DNA from: Scatosoma sp048465415 | GTDB taxonomy: Bacteria; Bacillota; Clostridia; Christensenellales; Borkfalkiaceae | NCBI GenBank assembly: GCA_048465415.1 | Contig: DBFWLO010000019.1 | Coordinates: 62,001-126,000, forward strand | Length of the DNA: 64,000 bases | Direction of reading: 5' to 3' | In this document: piece after piece, positions 57,865-64,000 of the stretch | How the letters are laid out: every line of letters starts with the position of its first letter | How positions within the stretch are numbered: the stretch's first letter is position 1 | Made by a program: the position numbers and the translations under genes | The notes under the pieces: generated by a model | The model's database searches: none | The model's input: only the letters and a program-made list of their open reading frames with translations | Told to the model about the DNA's origin: nothing

Positions 57865-57904
57865 AAAAAACCGCCTTTCCCCCACTTTGGGGAAAAGGCG
57901 GTTT
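57865..57904 (-). terminator. Second terminator after rplQ
   Basis: Stem AAACCGCCTTT / AAAGGCGGTTT around a C/G-rich inner stem, followed by TTTTTT on the minus strand. Confidence 0.8.
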
Positions 57905-57925
57905 AAGGTCTTTGAAGAAATAAAC

Positions 57926-57962
57926 AAATCCCGCCCGCGGCCTCGCGCCGCAGACGGGATTT
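57926..57962 (-). terminator. First terminator after rplQ
   Basis: AAATCCCG / CGGGATTT arms with a GC-rich interior, 20 nt after the rplQ stop, followed by GTTTATTTCTT on the minus strand. With 57865-57904 it forms a tandem terminator at the end of the ribosomal operon. Confidence 0.65.
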
Positions 57963-57982
57963 ATAATGAACGTTTTTTCGCG

Positions 57983-58489
57983 TTAAACCAATTCGATGAC
58001 GGCGGTTTCCGCACCGTCGCCGCGGCGCTCGCCGAGAAGATAAATTCTCGTGTAGCCGCCGCCCTGCTGCGTCTCTTCCTTTCTCGCCGCATACTTGGGT
58101 GCGATCTCGTTGAAGAGTTTGTCCATCAAAGGATGCTGCACGTCCGCGGTTCTCGCTCTGTACGCGCTCTTCTTTTCGTCGAAGGCCTTGATCTCCTGTA
58201 AATCGTAGGTACGCGCCATGATCTCGCGGCGGGCGGCAAGTTTCCTGGGGCCGTCTTTGATGTTGGTCGCCTTGATCTCCTTGCCTTTTTTGTCCGTCTT
58301 CGTCACTTCAAATTCGATATTGTCGTCATAAGTGTTGACGGCTTTGGTGATTATTTTTTCCACGTAAGGCCTGAGTTCCTTCGCTTTCGCGGCGGTCGTT
58401 TCAATCTTGCCGTACCAAAGGAGCTGCGATGCCTGATTTCTTAAAAGCGCCTTTCTTTCTTTGGAAGTTCTTCCCAATTTACCGGGCAT
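57983..58489 (-). CDS. rplQ: 50S ribosomal protein L17 (extended)
   Basis: 168 residues, about 45 more than typical. 'KLGRTSKERKALLRNQASQL' and 'ETTAAKAKELRPYVEKIIT' at the start and 'GGGYTRIYLLGERRGDGAET' at the end are standard L17. The extra part (about 57-105, Lys/Glu/Ile-rich) is an internal insertion also known in some Clostridia. L17 sits at the peptide exit side of the large subunit. Last gene of the rpsM-rpsK-rpsD-rpoA-rplQ operon. Confidence 0.96.
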   Translation of the reverse strand: MPGKLGRTSKERKALLRNQASQLLWYGKIETTAAKAKELRPYVEKIITKAVNTYDDNIEFEVTKTDKKGKEIKATNIKDGPRKLAARREIMARTYDLQEIKAFDEKKSAYRARTADVQHPLMDKLFNEIAPKYAARKEETQQGGGYTRIYLLGERRGDGAETAVIELV

Positions 58490-58494
58490 AATAT

Positions 58495-59445
58495 TTAATC
58501 CTCCTGTTTATTTAATGAAAGACCGTAAGACTCCAATTTCTGGATCACTTCGTCCAGCGATTTCCTGCCGAGGTTTCTCACTTTCAGCATATCGTCTTCC
58601 GTCTTCTTGGTTAAGTCTTCTACCGTATGAATATTCGCTCGCTTCAAGCAGTTATAGGAACGCACGGACAGATCCATTTCTTCGATGGCCATTTTGAGCA
58701 CCTGCTGCTGCTTATCGTCCTCCGTCTTGACAAGGATATCCATTCCCTTGATGGTGTCGGAAAGATTGACGAACAGATTGATGTGGTCCTGCATGATCTT
58801 CGCGGCCAGGGAAACGATTTCCTTGCCCGAAAACGTGCCGTCCGTCCACACTTCCAGCGTCAGCTTGTCATAGTCCACCGCCTGGCCGACTCTCGTCGGC
58901 TCCACCGTGTAGTTGACTTTCTGTACGGGCGTATAGATGGAATCGACGGCGATATAATCGATCACGGGTTGTTTGTTCTCTTTGGCGGGCTTGTAGCCTC
59001 TGCCTCTTCCGACAGTGAGCTCTACGTCGAACTTTCCGCCTTCGTCGATCGTACAGATATACTGGTCTTTATTGATGACCTCGATCTCCGCGTCTACGTT
59101 CAGATCCTCGCCCGTCAGAACGGCCGGGCCTTCCTTGTAGATGTGCAGAACCTTTTCGTAATCTTTATCGATGACTTTCGTCTTGATGGCAAGCGCCTTT
59201 AAATTGAGGATAATCTCCGTCACGTCCTCTTTGATGCCTGCGACCGCGGAAAACTCATGCTTCACGCTGCCGTCTAAAAATTTAATTCCTTCCACGGCCG
59301 CGCCGGGCAGAGCGGAAAGCAATATTCTTCTAAGGCAGTTTCCTATGGTAAGACCGAAACCTTTCTCCAAGGGCTCGCATACGACCTTCGCATAAAAGTC
59401 GTCGTTTTCGAGCACTTCGAGTTTGGGCATATCCATTTCGATCAT
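58495..59445 (-). CDS. rpoA: RNA polymerase alpha subunit
   Basis: 316 residues. The N-terminal assembly domain ('FGLTIGNCLRRILLSALPGA', 'VTEIILNLKALAIK') and C-terminal DNA- and activator-contact domain ('LSVRSYNCLKRANIHTVEDL', 'LGRKSLDEVIQKLE') are complete. Alpha dimers seed polymerase assembly. It lies 5 nt before rplQ and 23 nt after rpsD. Confidence 0.98.
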   Translation of the reverse strand: MIEMDMPKLEVLENDDFYAKVVCEPLEKGFGLTIGNCLRRILLSALPGAAVEGIKFLDGSVKHEFSAVAGIKEDVTEIILNLKALAIKTKVIDKDYEKVLHIYKEGPAVLTGEDLNVDAEIEVINKDQYICTIDEGGKFDVELTVGRGRGYKPAKENKQPVIDYIAVDSIYTPVQKVNYTVEPTRVGQAVDYDKLTLEVWTDGTFSGKEIVSLAAKIMQDHINLFVNLSDTIKGMDILVKTEDDKQQQVLKMAIEEMDLSVRSYNCLKRANIHTVEDLTKKTEDDMLKVRNLGRKSLDEVIQKLESYGLSLNKQED

Positions 59446-59468
59446 TATGCTACCTCCTTAATTTTCAA

Positions 59469-60095
59469 TTATTTGGAGTACAATTCGACAATCATATGCT
59501 CCGCAATCTGGCTGTCGATATCCTCTCTTGTCGGGAGTGCCAATACCTTTCCTTCGAGTTTTTCTCTGTCGAACTCAACCCACTTGGGCAGCGTTCCGCT
59601 CGCCTTCGTTTCTTTGAGCGCCGTAAAATATTTATTGCCTTTTCTGTTTTCTTTGACCGCGACGACGTCGCCCGCCTTGACGATATAGGAGGGAATCGTC
59701 ACCGTTTTGCCGTTGACGGAAAGATGCGCGTGATTGACCAGCTGACGCGCCTGCGTTCTCGAAGGCGCCACGCCCATTCTGAACACCACGTTATCGAGAC
59801 GTCTTTCCAGCAGGGAGAGCATGTTCTCGCCCGTGACTCCCTTCATGCGGTCCGCCATTTCGTAATACTTTCTGAACTGGCCTTCCTGCACGCCGTAAAT
59901 TCTCTTCGTCTTCTGCTTTTCGCGAAGTTGGAGTCCGTATTCGGATACCTTCTTTCTGCCCGCGCCGTGCTGACCGGGAGCGACCGGACGTTTATTGAAC
60001 GGGCACTTCTCCATGTAGCATTTATCGCCTTTGAGGAACAGCTTCGCGCCTTCTCTTCTGCAAAGTTTGCATTTCGCTTCTCTGTATGTTGCCAT
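59469..60095 (-). CDS. rpsD: 30S ribosomal protein S4
   Basis: 208 residues. The N-terminal zinc-type region has 'CKLCRREGAKLFLKGDKCYM' and a further Cys in 'EKCPF' (four Cys, zinc-binding form), then 'GQHGAGRKKVSEYGLQLREK' and the S4 RNA-binding fold ('RLDNVVFRMGVAPSRTQARQ'). It initiates 16S rRNA folding. Member of the alpha operon, a known autoregulator in other bacteria. Confidence 0.98.
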   Translation of the reverse strand: MATYREAKCKLCRREGAKLFLKGDKCYMEKCPFNKRPVAPGQHGAGRKKVSEYGLQLREKQKTKRIYGVQEGQFRKYYEMADRMKGVTGENMLSLLERRLDNVVFRMGVAPSRTQARQLVNHAHLSVNGKTVTIPSYIVKAGDVVAVKENRKGNKYFTALKETKASGTLPKWVEFDREKLEGKVLALPTREDIDSQIAEHMIVELYSK

Positions 60096-60113
60096 AATTC
60101 TTTTGCCTCCTGA

Positions 60114-60518
60114 TTAGACTCTGCGACGCTTGGGCGGTCTGCAACCGTTATGAGGAATGGGGGAAACGTCGGAAATCAACGTGATTTCGAGATCGCACGC
60201 CGCGAGCGCGCGGATCGCCGATTCTCTGCCCGCCCCGGGACCTTTCACGAATACTTCCACGCTTCTCAGTCCGTGCTCTTTCGCCGCTTTCGCAGCCGTT
60301 TCCGCAGCCATCTGCGCCGCGAACGGCGTGCCTTTACGGCTGCCCTTGTAACCGAGAGCGCCCGCGCTCGACTGGGATACCGCGTTGCCGTTTACGTCCG
60401 TGATCGTGACCAACGTATTATTGAAGGTGGACTGAATGTGCACCTGACCTTTGTCGATCTTTTTGAGCTCTTTACGCTTACGAGGAGCCGAGGTCTTTTT
60501 ATTCTTATTGTCTGCCAT
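60114..60518 (-). CDS. rpsK: 30S ribosomal protein S11
   Basis: 134 residues. 'GQVHIQSTFNNTLVTITD', 'GNAVSQSSAGALGYKGSRKG' and the C-terminal 'DVSPIPHNGCRPPKRRRV' are standard. It contacts the 30S platform and mRNA exit region. The start has AGGAGGAGATAAG. Confidence 0.98.
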   Translation of the reverse strand: MADNKNKKTSAPRKRKELKKIDKGQVHIQSTFNNTLVTITDVNGNAVSQSSAGALGYKGSRKGTPFAAQMAAETAAKAAKEHGLRSVEVFVKGPGAGRESAIRALAACDLEITLISDVSPIPHNGCRPPKRRRV

Positions 60519-60538
60519 GATTCTTATCTCCTCCTATA

Positions 60539-60907
60539 TTACTTCTTCTTGCCTGCGATCGCGCGCGCGGGGCCTTTGCGGGTTCTCGCGTTCCGCTTGG
60601 TGCTCTGACCGCGGACGGGCAGGCCTTTTCTGTGACGGATCCCTCTGTAACAGCCGATTTCCATCAGACGCTTGATGTTCAGGGAAACTTCGCTGCGAAG
60701 TTCGCCCTCCACTCTCACGTTGTGATCGATATATTCTCTGAGCTTGGAAACATCGTTCTCGTCGAGATCTTTGATTCTCGTGTCGGGATTGATGCCCGTC
60801 TCGGCAAGAATCTTTTGCGACGTAGCCAAACCGATACCGTAAATATAGGTAAGGCCGATTTCTACTCTCTTTTCTCTGGGTAAATCCACACCGGCAATAC
60901 GTGCCAT
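60539..60907 (-). CDS. rpsM: 30S ribosomal protein S13
   Basis: 122 residues. 'ARIAGVDLPREKRVEIGLTY', 'YGIGLATSQKILAETGIN', and the basic end 'RGQSTKRNARTRKGPARAIA' are typical. It contacts tRNA and forms an intersubunit bridge. First gene after an internal promoter and a long structured leader. Confidence 0.98.
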   Translation of the reverse strand: MARIAGVDLPREKRVEIGLTYIYGIGLATSQKILAETGINPDTRIKDLDENDVSKLREYIDHNVRVEGELRSEVSLNIKRLMEIGCYRGIRHRKGLPVRGQSTKRNARTRKGPARAIAGKKK

Positions 60908-61173
60908 TGATTTATAACCTCCGTTTTGATTGAAATGGATAATTTTTATAAAATGTTTATCGCCAACAAACGCTTCGGCGGGGCAGTGGAAAATGCCCGT
61001 TCAAACGCGTCGTATTATTTTCCGTGTCTGATTCCGAAAAGATTCGGAATCGCTTCTTTTTAAACGCAACAAAACTGAGTTTCCGTAAATTTTTACGGAA
61101 ATTCAGCTTGATTTACGCTATTTTTATCCGGGACGGGCTGTCGCTTGACCGCTTTCCCGTTTTTCAGCCGCAT
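60908..61173 (-). promoter_or_regulatory. Structured rpsM leader RNA
   Basis: The ~265-nt leader after the promoter at 61180-61209 contains no gene. Two perfect hairpins stand out: 61080-61101 (TTTCCGTAAA / TTTACGGAAA) and 61030-61051 (GATTCCGAA-AAGA-TTCGGAATC). Neither is followed by a strong T run. Control by a ribosomal protein such as S4 is plausible by analogy with alpha operons, not shown. Confidence 0.45.
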
Positions 61174-61179
61174 AAAAGA

Positions 61180-61209
61180 ATTATACCACAATTTTCCGGG
61201 ATTTGTCAA
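61180..61209 (-). promoter_or_regulatory. Promoter of rpsM-rpsK-rpsD-rpoA-rplQ
   Basis: Minus strand: TTGACA (61204-61209), 18-nt spacer ending TGTGG, TATAAT (61180-61185). Both hexamers are perfect. It lies just after the rpmJ stop. Confidence 0.85.
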
Positions 61210-61218
61210 GCGTTTTTA

Positions 61219-61335
61219 TCAGCCTTGTCTCTGTTTGTGGCTCTTGCTTTTGGAGCAAATAACCATAACTCTGCCGTTTCTTTTGATGACTTTGCACTTA
61301 TCGCACATAGGTTTTACAGAAGGTCTGACTTTCAT
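61219..61335 (-). CDS. rpmJ: 50S ribosomal protein L36 (zinc type)
   Basis: 38 residues from the ATG at 61335 after a GGAG site. It begins 'MKVRPSVKPMCDKCK', has a third Cys in 'VMVICSKS' and a His in 'SHKQRQG', the C-x2-C...C...H zinc ribbon. One residue longer than the common 37-residue form because of an extra Ser/Lys before the final His. It lies 48 nt after infA and ends about ten bases before the rpsM promoter. Confidence 0.95.
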   Translation of the reverse strand: MKVRPSVKPMCDKCKVIKRNGRVMVICSKSKSHKQRQG

Positions 61336-61383
61336 TGTTTTTTCTCCTTGTTTTATAATGCTTGTTGCTCGCGCGCACGGCCG

Positions 61384-61605
61384 TCAAGACTTGCTGCGCC
61401 AGGTGATTCTGCCCTTGGTCAGATCGTACGGACTCATTTCCAGTTTTACGTTGTCGCCCTCGATGATCCTGATATAGTTCATTCTGAGCTTGCCGGAAAT
61501 ATAGGCCGTGATCGTATGACCGTTGGAAAGCTGCACCTTAAAGGTAGCGTTGGGCAGCGCCTCGATGACTTTGCCTTCCGCTTCGATTACGTCGTCTTTG
61601 GACAC
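61384..61605 (-). CDS. infA: Translation initiation factor IF-1
   Basis: 73 residues, exact family size. 'VIEAEGKVIEALPNATFKVQ', 'ISGKLRMNYIRIIEGDNVKL' and 'SPYDLTKGRITWR' define the OB-fold factor that occupies the ribosomal A site during initiation. It lies between map and rpmJ, the usual place. Confidence 0.97.
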   Translation of the reverse strand: MSKDDVIEAEGKVIEALPNATFKVQLSNGHTITAYISGKLRMNYIRIIEGDNVKLEMSPYDLTKGRITWRSKS

Positions 61606-61705
61606 AGAAATTCCCTCCGATTTTTTTATGCCGGCACGTTTTTCCGACCGGCTTTACATTTGATTTTTCCGCTTTTGCTTGTTCTCGCTCCGAACTCCGC
61701 CGCCC

Positions 61706-62452
61706 TCAAAGCGTCAGGATCTCGACGCCCTCTTCGCGGATCACTACGGTGTTTTCATAGTGCGCCGCGGGCTTGCCGTCCAGCGTCGCCGCCCCCCAGC
61801 CGTCGTCTAAGAGCCGGACGCGGAAGGTGCCCATGGCGATCATCGGCTCGATACAGATCACGGTGCCCGCTTTGAGCCGCACGCCCGTGCCCGCCTTTCC
61901 GAAATTCGGAACGGAGGGATCCTCGTGCATCTCCTTGCCGATGCCGTGCCCCGTATACGAACGGATCACGCCGTAGCCGAACGATTCCGCGTAGCTTTGC
62001 ACCCGATAACCGATATCGTAGAGCGGGGCGCCGGCTCTGAGGCCTTCGATGCCCTTGAAAAAACATTCCTCCGTGACTTTGACGAGCTGTTTTACCTCCG
62101 GAGCTGTTTCGCCGATACAAAACGTCCTCGCTCCGTCGCCGTGATAACCGTTTTTATAGGCGCACAGATCCACCGAGACGACGTCTCCTTCTTTGATGAT
62201 CGTCTTATCGTCGGGGATCCCGTGCACCACCATATCGTTGACGGAGACGCAGGCCGAGGCGGGGAAACCTCCGTAGCCGAGACAGGAGGGATACGCGCCC
62301 GAGGAACGGATATACCGTTCCGCAAGTTCGTCAACCTCTTTGGTGCTCATTCCCGCTTTGATCCTCGATCCTACGAATTCGAGCGTGTCGCGCACGATCT
62401 TGCAAGGCTCCCGCATCAATTCGATTTCGCTTTCGCTTTTTACGTGGATCAT
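61706..62452 (-). CDS. map: Methionine aminopeptidase, type I
   Basis: 248 residues. Metal ligands are in 'VSVDLCAYKNGYHGDGARTF' (two Asp), 'YTGHGIGKEMHEDPSVPNF' (His) and 'TVICIEPMIAMG' (Glu), with a final Glu near 'ENTVVIREEGVEIL'. It removes the initiator Met from nascent proteins. It begins one base after the adk stop (TAATATG), so it is tightly coupled. Confidence 0.97.
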   Translation of the reverse strand: MIHVKSESEIELMREPCKIVRDTLEFVGSRIKAGMSTKEVDELAERYIRSSGAYPSCLGYGGFPASACVSVNDMVVHGIPDDKTIIKEGDVVSVDLCAYKNGYHGDGARTFCIGETAPEVKQLVKVTEECFFKGIEGLRAGAPLYDIGYRVQSYAESFGYGVIRSYTGHGIGKEMHEDPSVPNFGKAGTGVRLKAGTVICIEPMIAMGTFRVRLLDDGWGAATLDGKPAAHYENTVVIREEGVEILTL

Positions 62453-62453
62453 A

Positions 62454-63092
62454 TTATTGTTTATTCAGCTCGTCGAGTTTTGCCGCAACTTCCGCAAAGA
62501 GAACTTCCGCCGGGGCTTCGCTGCCCGTAAAGTTGAGGATTATGCCCTTTTTCGTGTAATACTCGATCAGGGGAGCGGTCTGTTCCTTATAGACGGCGAG
62601 CCTTTGCCCGACCGTTTCGGGATTGTCGTCTTTCCGCTGATAGAGCTCTCCGCCGCAGCGTTTACAGTTCGCCCCCTCGCCGAGGGTGGAAACGTGATAG
62701 CTTTCGCCGCAGTTCCTGCATACCCGTCTGCCGCAGAGCCGGTCCATGAGCAGCGCGAAATCGATATTGATATTGACGACCGCGTCGATTTTCGCGAACT
62801 TGTCGAGCGCCTCCGCCTGCGCGATGGTACGGGGAAAGCCGTCGAGGAGATAGCCGTTTTCACAGTCCTCTCTTTGCAGGCGCTCCTCCACGATCTTGCA
62901 GGTGACTTCGTCGGGAACGAGCTGACCTTTGTCCGTGTACGATTTCGCCAAAAGACCGATCGGCGTTCCGTTCTTGATGTTCTCTCTGAAAATATCTCCC
63001 GTGGAAATATGAGGCATGCCGTAGCGGTCGGAAATCTTCGTCGCCTGCGTGCCCTTTCCGGCGCCGGGGGCGCCGAGCAAAATGATATTCAT
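62454..63092 (-). CDS. adk: Adenylate kinase (zinc-lid form)
   Basis: 212 residues from the ATG at 63092. 'LLGAPGAGKGTQATKI' (P-loop), 'ISTGDIFRENI', 'DGFPRTIAQAEALD' and a lid with four Cys ('CRNCGESY' and 'CKRCGGEL') typical of Gram-positive enzymes. It balances ATP, ADP and AMP. It lies between secY and map in the spc-alpha region. Confidence 0.97.
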   Translation of the reverse strand: MNIILLGAPGAGKGTQATKISDRYGMPHISTGDIFRENIKNGTPIGLLAKSYTDKGQLVPDEVTCKIVEERLQREDCENGYLLDGFPRTIAQAEALDKFAKIDAVVNINIDFALLMDRLCGRRVCRNCGESYHVSTLGEGANCKRCGGELYQRKDDNPETVGQRLAVYKEQTAPLIEYYTKKGIILNFTGSEAPAEVLFAEVAAKLDELNKQ

Positions 63093-63189
63093 GCCTGAAA
63101 CTCTCCCCATTTTTTCGGTGTATTGTTTCCGCTTATCTCTTCTTCCCGTCTGCCGCTTTCGCGGCGCACGGGAAGAGACAAGCCCGTTT

Positions 63190-64000
63190 TTACTTCAAGA
63201 AGCCTTTATAGTTCTTCATCATCATCTGCGCCTGCAACTGTTTCTCGAACTCCATCGCCACCGAAACCACGATGAGGATACCGGTCGTCGAGAACACGTT
63301 GACGAGGTCGTACGAAGCCCAGGCAAAAGCGAGGGAAGGCACGAACGCCACGAGCGAGAGATAGATGGCGCCGAACAGCGTGATACGATTGGAGATCTTT
63401 TTCAGATACGCCTCCGTCGCTTTGCCCGGACGGATACCCTGAATGAAGCCGCCGTTCTGCTGAATGCTCTTGGACACGTCCTCCGGATTGAACTGCATCT
63501 GCGCGTAGAAGAAAGAGAACGCGAAGATCAGGAGGCAGAGCAGGAAGGAATAGATAATTCTCCCGCCCGCGATCGAGGAGGAACCGGACATCCATTTCGT
63601 CCACCAGTTATAGAAACCGGACTCGGGCCAGAATAGCCCCGCGATCATCTGCGGGAAGCTGATGATCGAGAACGCGAAGATGAGGGGCATGACGCCGCTG
63701 CCCGAGATCCTGATGGGAATCACGGACGACTGGCCGCCGTACATCTTTCTGCCCTTGATCTGCTTCGCGTACTGCACCGGCACTTTCCGTTCGGAAAGGT
63801 CGACGAAAACGATCGCGAAGAAGATGACCATACACACGAGCACAAAGGCCACGATCTCCCAGATCGCGTTCGTATTGGTGGGAATAGCCATGATTTTCTT
63901 GACGACAGCCTGGCCGGCGGTGGCTAAAATACCCACGAAAATGATCATGGACTGACCGTTGCCGACGCCGTAATCGGTGATTCTTTCGCCCAGCCACATC
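63190..64000 (-). CDS. secY: Preprotein translocase subunit SecY (C-terminal part)
   Basis: About 269 residues are visible; the N-terminal part lies beyond the window end. Hydrophobic spans alternate with the loops 'RKVPVQYAKQIKGRKMYGGQ', 'GVMPLIFAFSIISFPQMIAG' and 'FYAQMQFNPEDVSKSIQQNG', all typical of SecY spans 6-10. SecY forms the export channel. Gene order secY-adk-map-infA is classical for the spc-alpha region. Confidence 0.96.
   Translation of the reverse strand, partial: MWLGERITDYGVGNGQSMIIFVGILATAGQAVVKKIMAIPTNTNAIWEIVAFVLVCMVIFFAIVFVDLSERKVPVQYAKQIKGRKMYGGQSSVIPIRISGSGVMPLIFAFSIISFPQMIAGLFWPESGFYNWWTKWMSGSSSIAGGRIIYSFLLCLLIFAFSFFYAQMQFNPEDVSKSIQQNGGFIQGIRPGKATEAYLKKISNRITLFGAIYLSLVAFVPSLAFAWASYDLVNVFSTTGILIVVSVAMEFEKQLQAQMMMKNYKGFLK

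Noticed and set aside
1..64000. tRNA, rRNA and CRISPR arrays
   Set aside because: No cloverleaf with a T-loop consensus, no rRNA segment and no spaced direct repeats were seen by eye.

Overview
The window is a chromosomal segment of a moderately GC-rich bacterium of the Bacillota. The evidence is housekeeping sigma promoters of the TTGACA-17-TATAAT type, strong GGAGG ribosome sites, str- and alpha-type ribosomal operons, a four-cysteine adenylate kinase, a zinc-type L36 and a Gram-positive LexA box. A Clostridia commensal that degrades host or plant glycans fits best, because of the GH89-like and GH43-like enzymes, sugar-binding lipoproteins, several AraC-type regulators and the nag and xyl genes. 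The genus cannot be read from the sequence.

Layout. 1-10 kb: a glycan-foraging locus on the minus strand. It holds two solute-binding lipoproteins around a 1791-residue surface protein of the GH89 (alpha-N-acetylglucosaminidase) fold, plus a discoidin-domain surface protein that shares its N-terminal 450 residues, a 42-residue small protein and a divergent AraC regulator. 11-16 kb: an MFS transporter, a GH43-like glycosidase with xylulokinase, and a divergent PocR-AraC regulator. 16-24 kb: a hypothetical protein, a beta-lactamase-fold hydrolase, a YtcJ-like amidohydrolase, then nagA, nagB and a ROK-like kinase with a divergent AraC gene that appears leaderless. 24-25 kb: a decayed HAM1/RdgB-like pseudogene and a GrpB-family gene. 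25-30 kb: tuf, fusA, rpsG, rpsL. 30-37.6 kb: pgk, tpiA, gpmI, secG, rnr, smpB. 37.6-45.4 kb: metY and metA, an acetyltransferase, a nitrilase-fold protein without the usual cysteine, a phosphohexomutase and two related membrane proteins. 57.9-64 kb: rplQ, rpoA, rpsD, rpsK, rpsM, rpmJ, infA, map, adk and the C-terminal part of secY.

The unusual region is 45.5-55.2 kb. A compact, intact, translationally coupled set of phage head genes lies between housekeeping genes: terminase large subunit, small-subunit-like protein, portal, scaffold, major capsid protein, adaptor-like protein, a propeller-like tail-hub candidate and a coiled-coil protein. The order from portal to hub resembles the head module of P22-like short-tailed phages. 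I see no integrase, repressor, replication, lysis, tailspike or attachment-site gene or site. A sigma-like regulator on the same strand lies upstream, and a perfect LexA (SOS) box sits at its promoter. Two signal-peptide/transmembrane proteins with leaderless promoters are interleaved on the opposite strand. I read this as a DNA-damage-linked, possibly domesticated phage-particle locus (GTA-like or satellite-like). That reading is inference; the gene identities and the LexA box are read from sequence.

No tRNA, rRNA, tmRNA or CRISPR array was found. Promoters and terminators listed are pattern reads made by eye.
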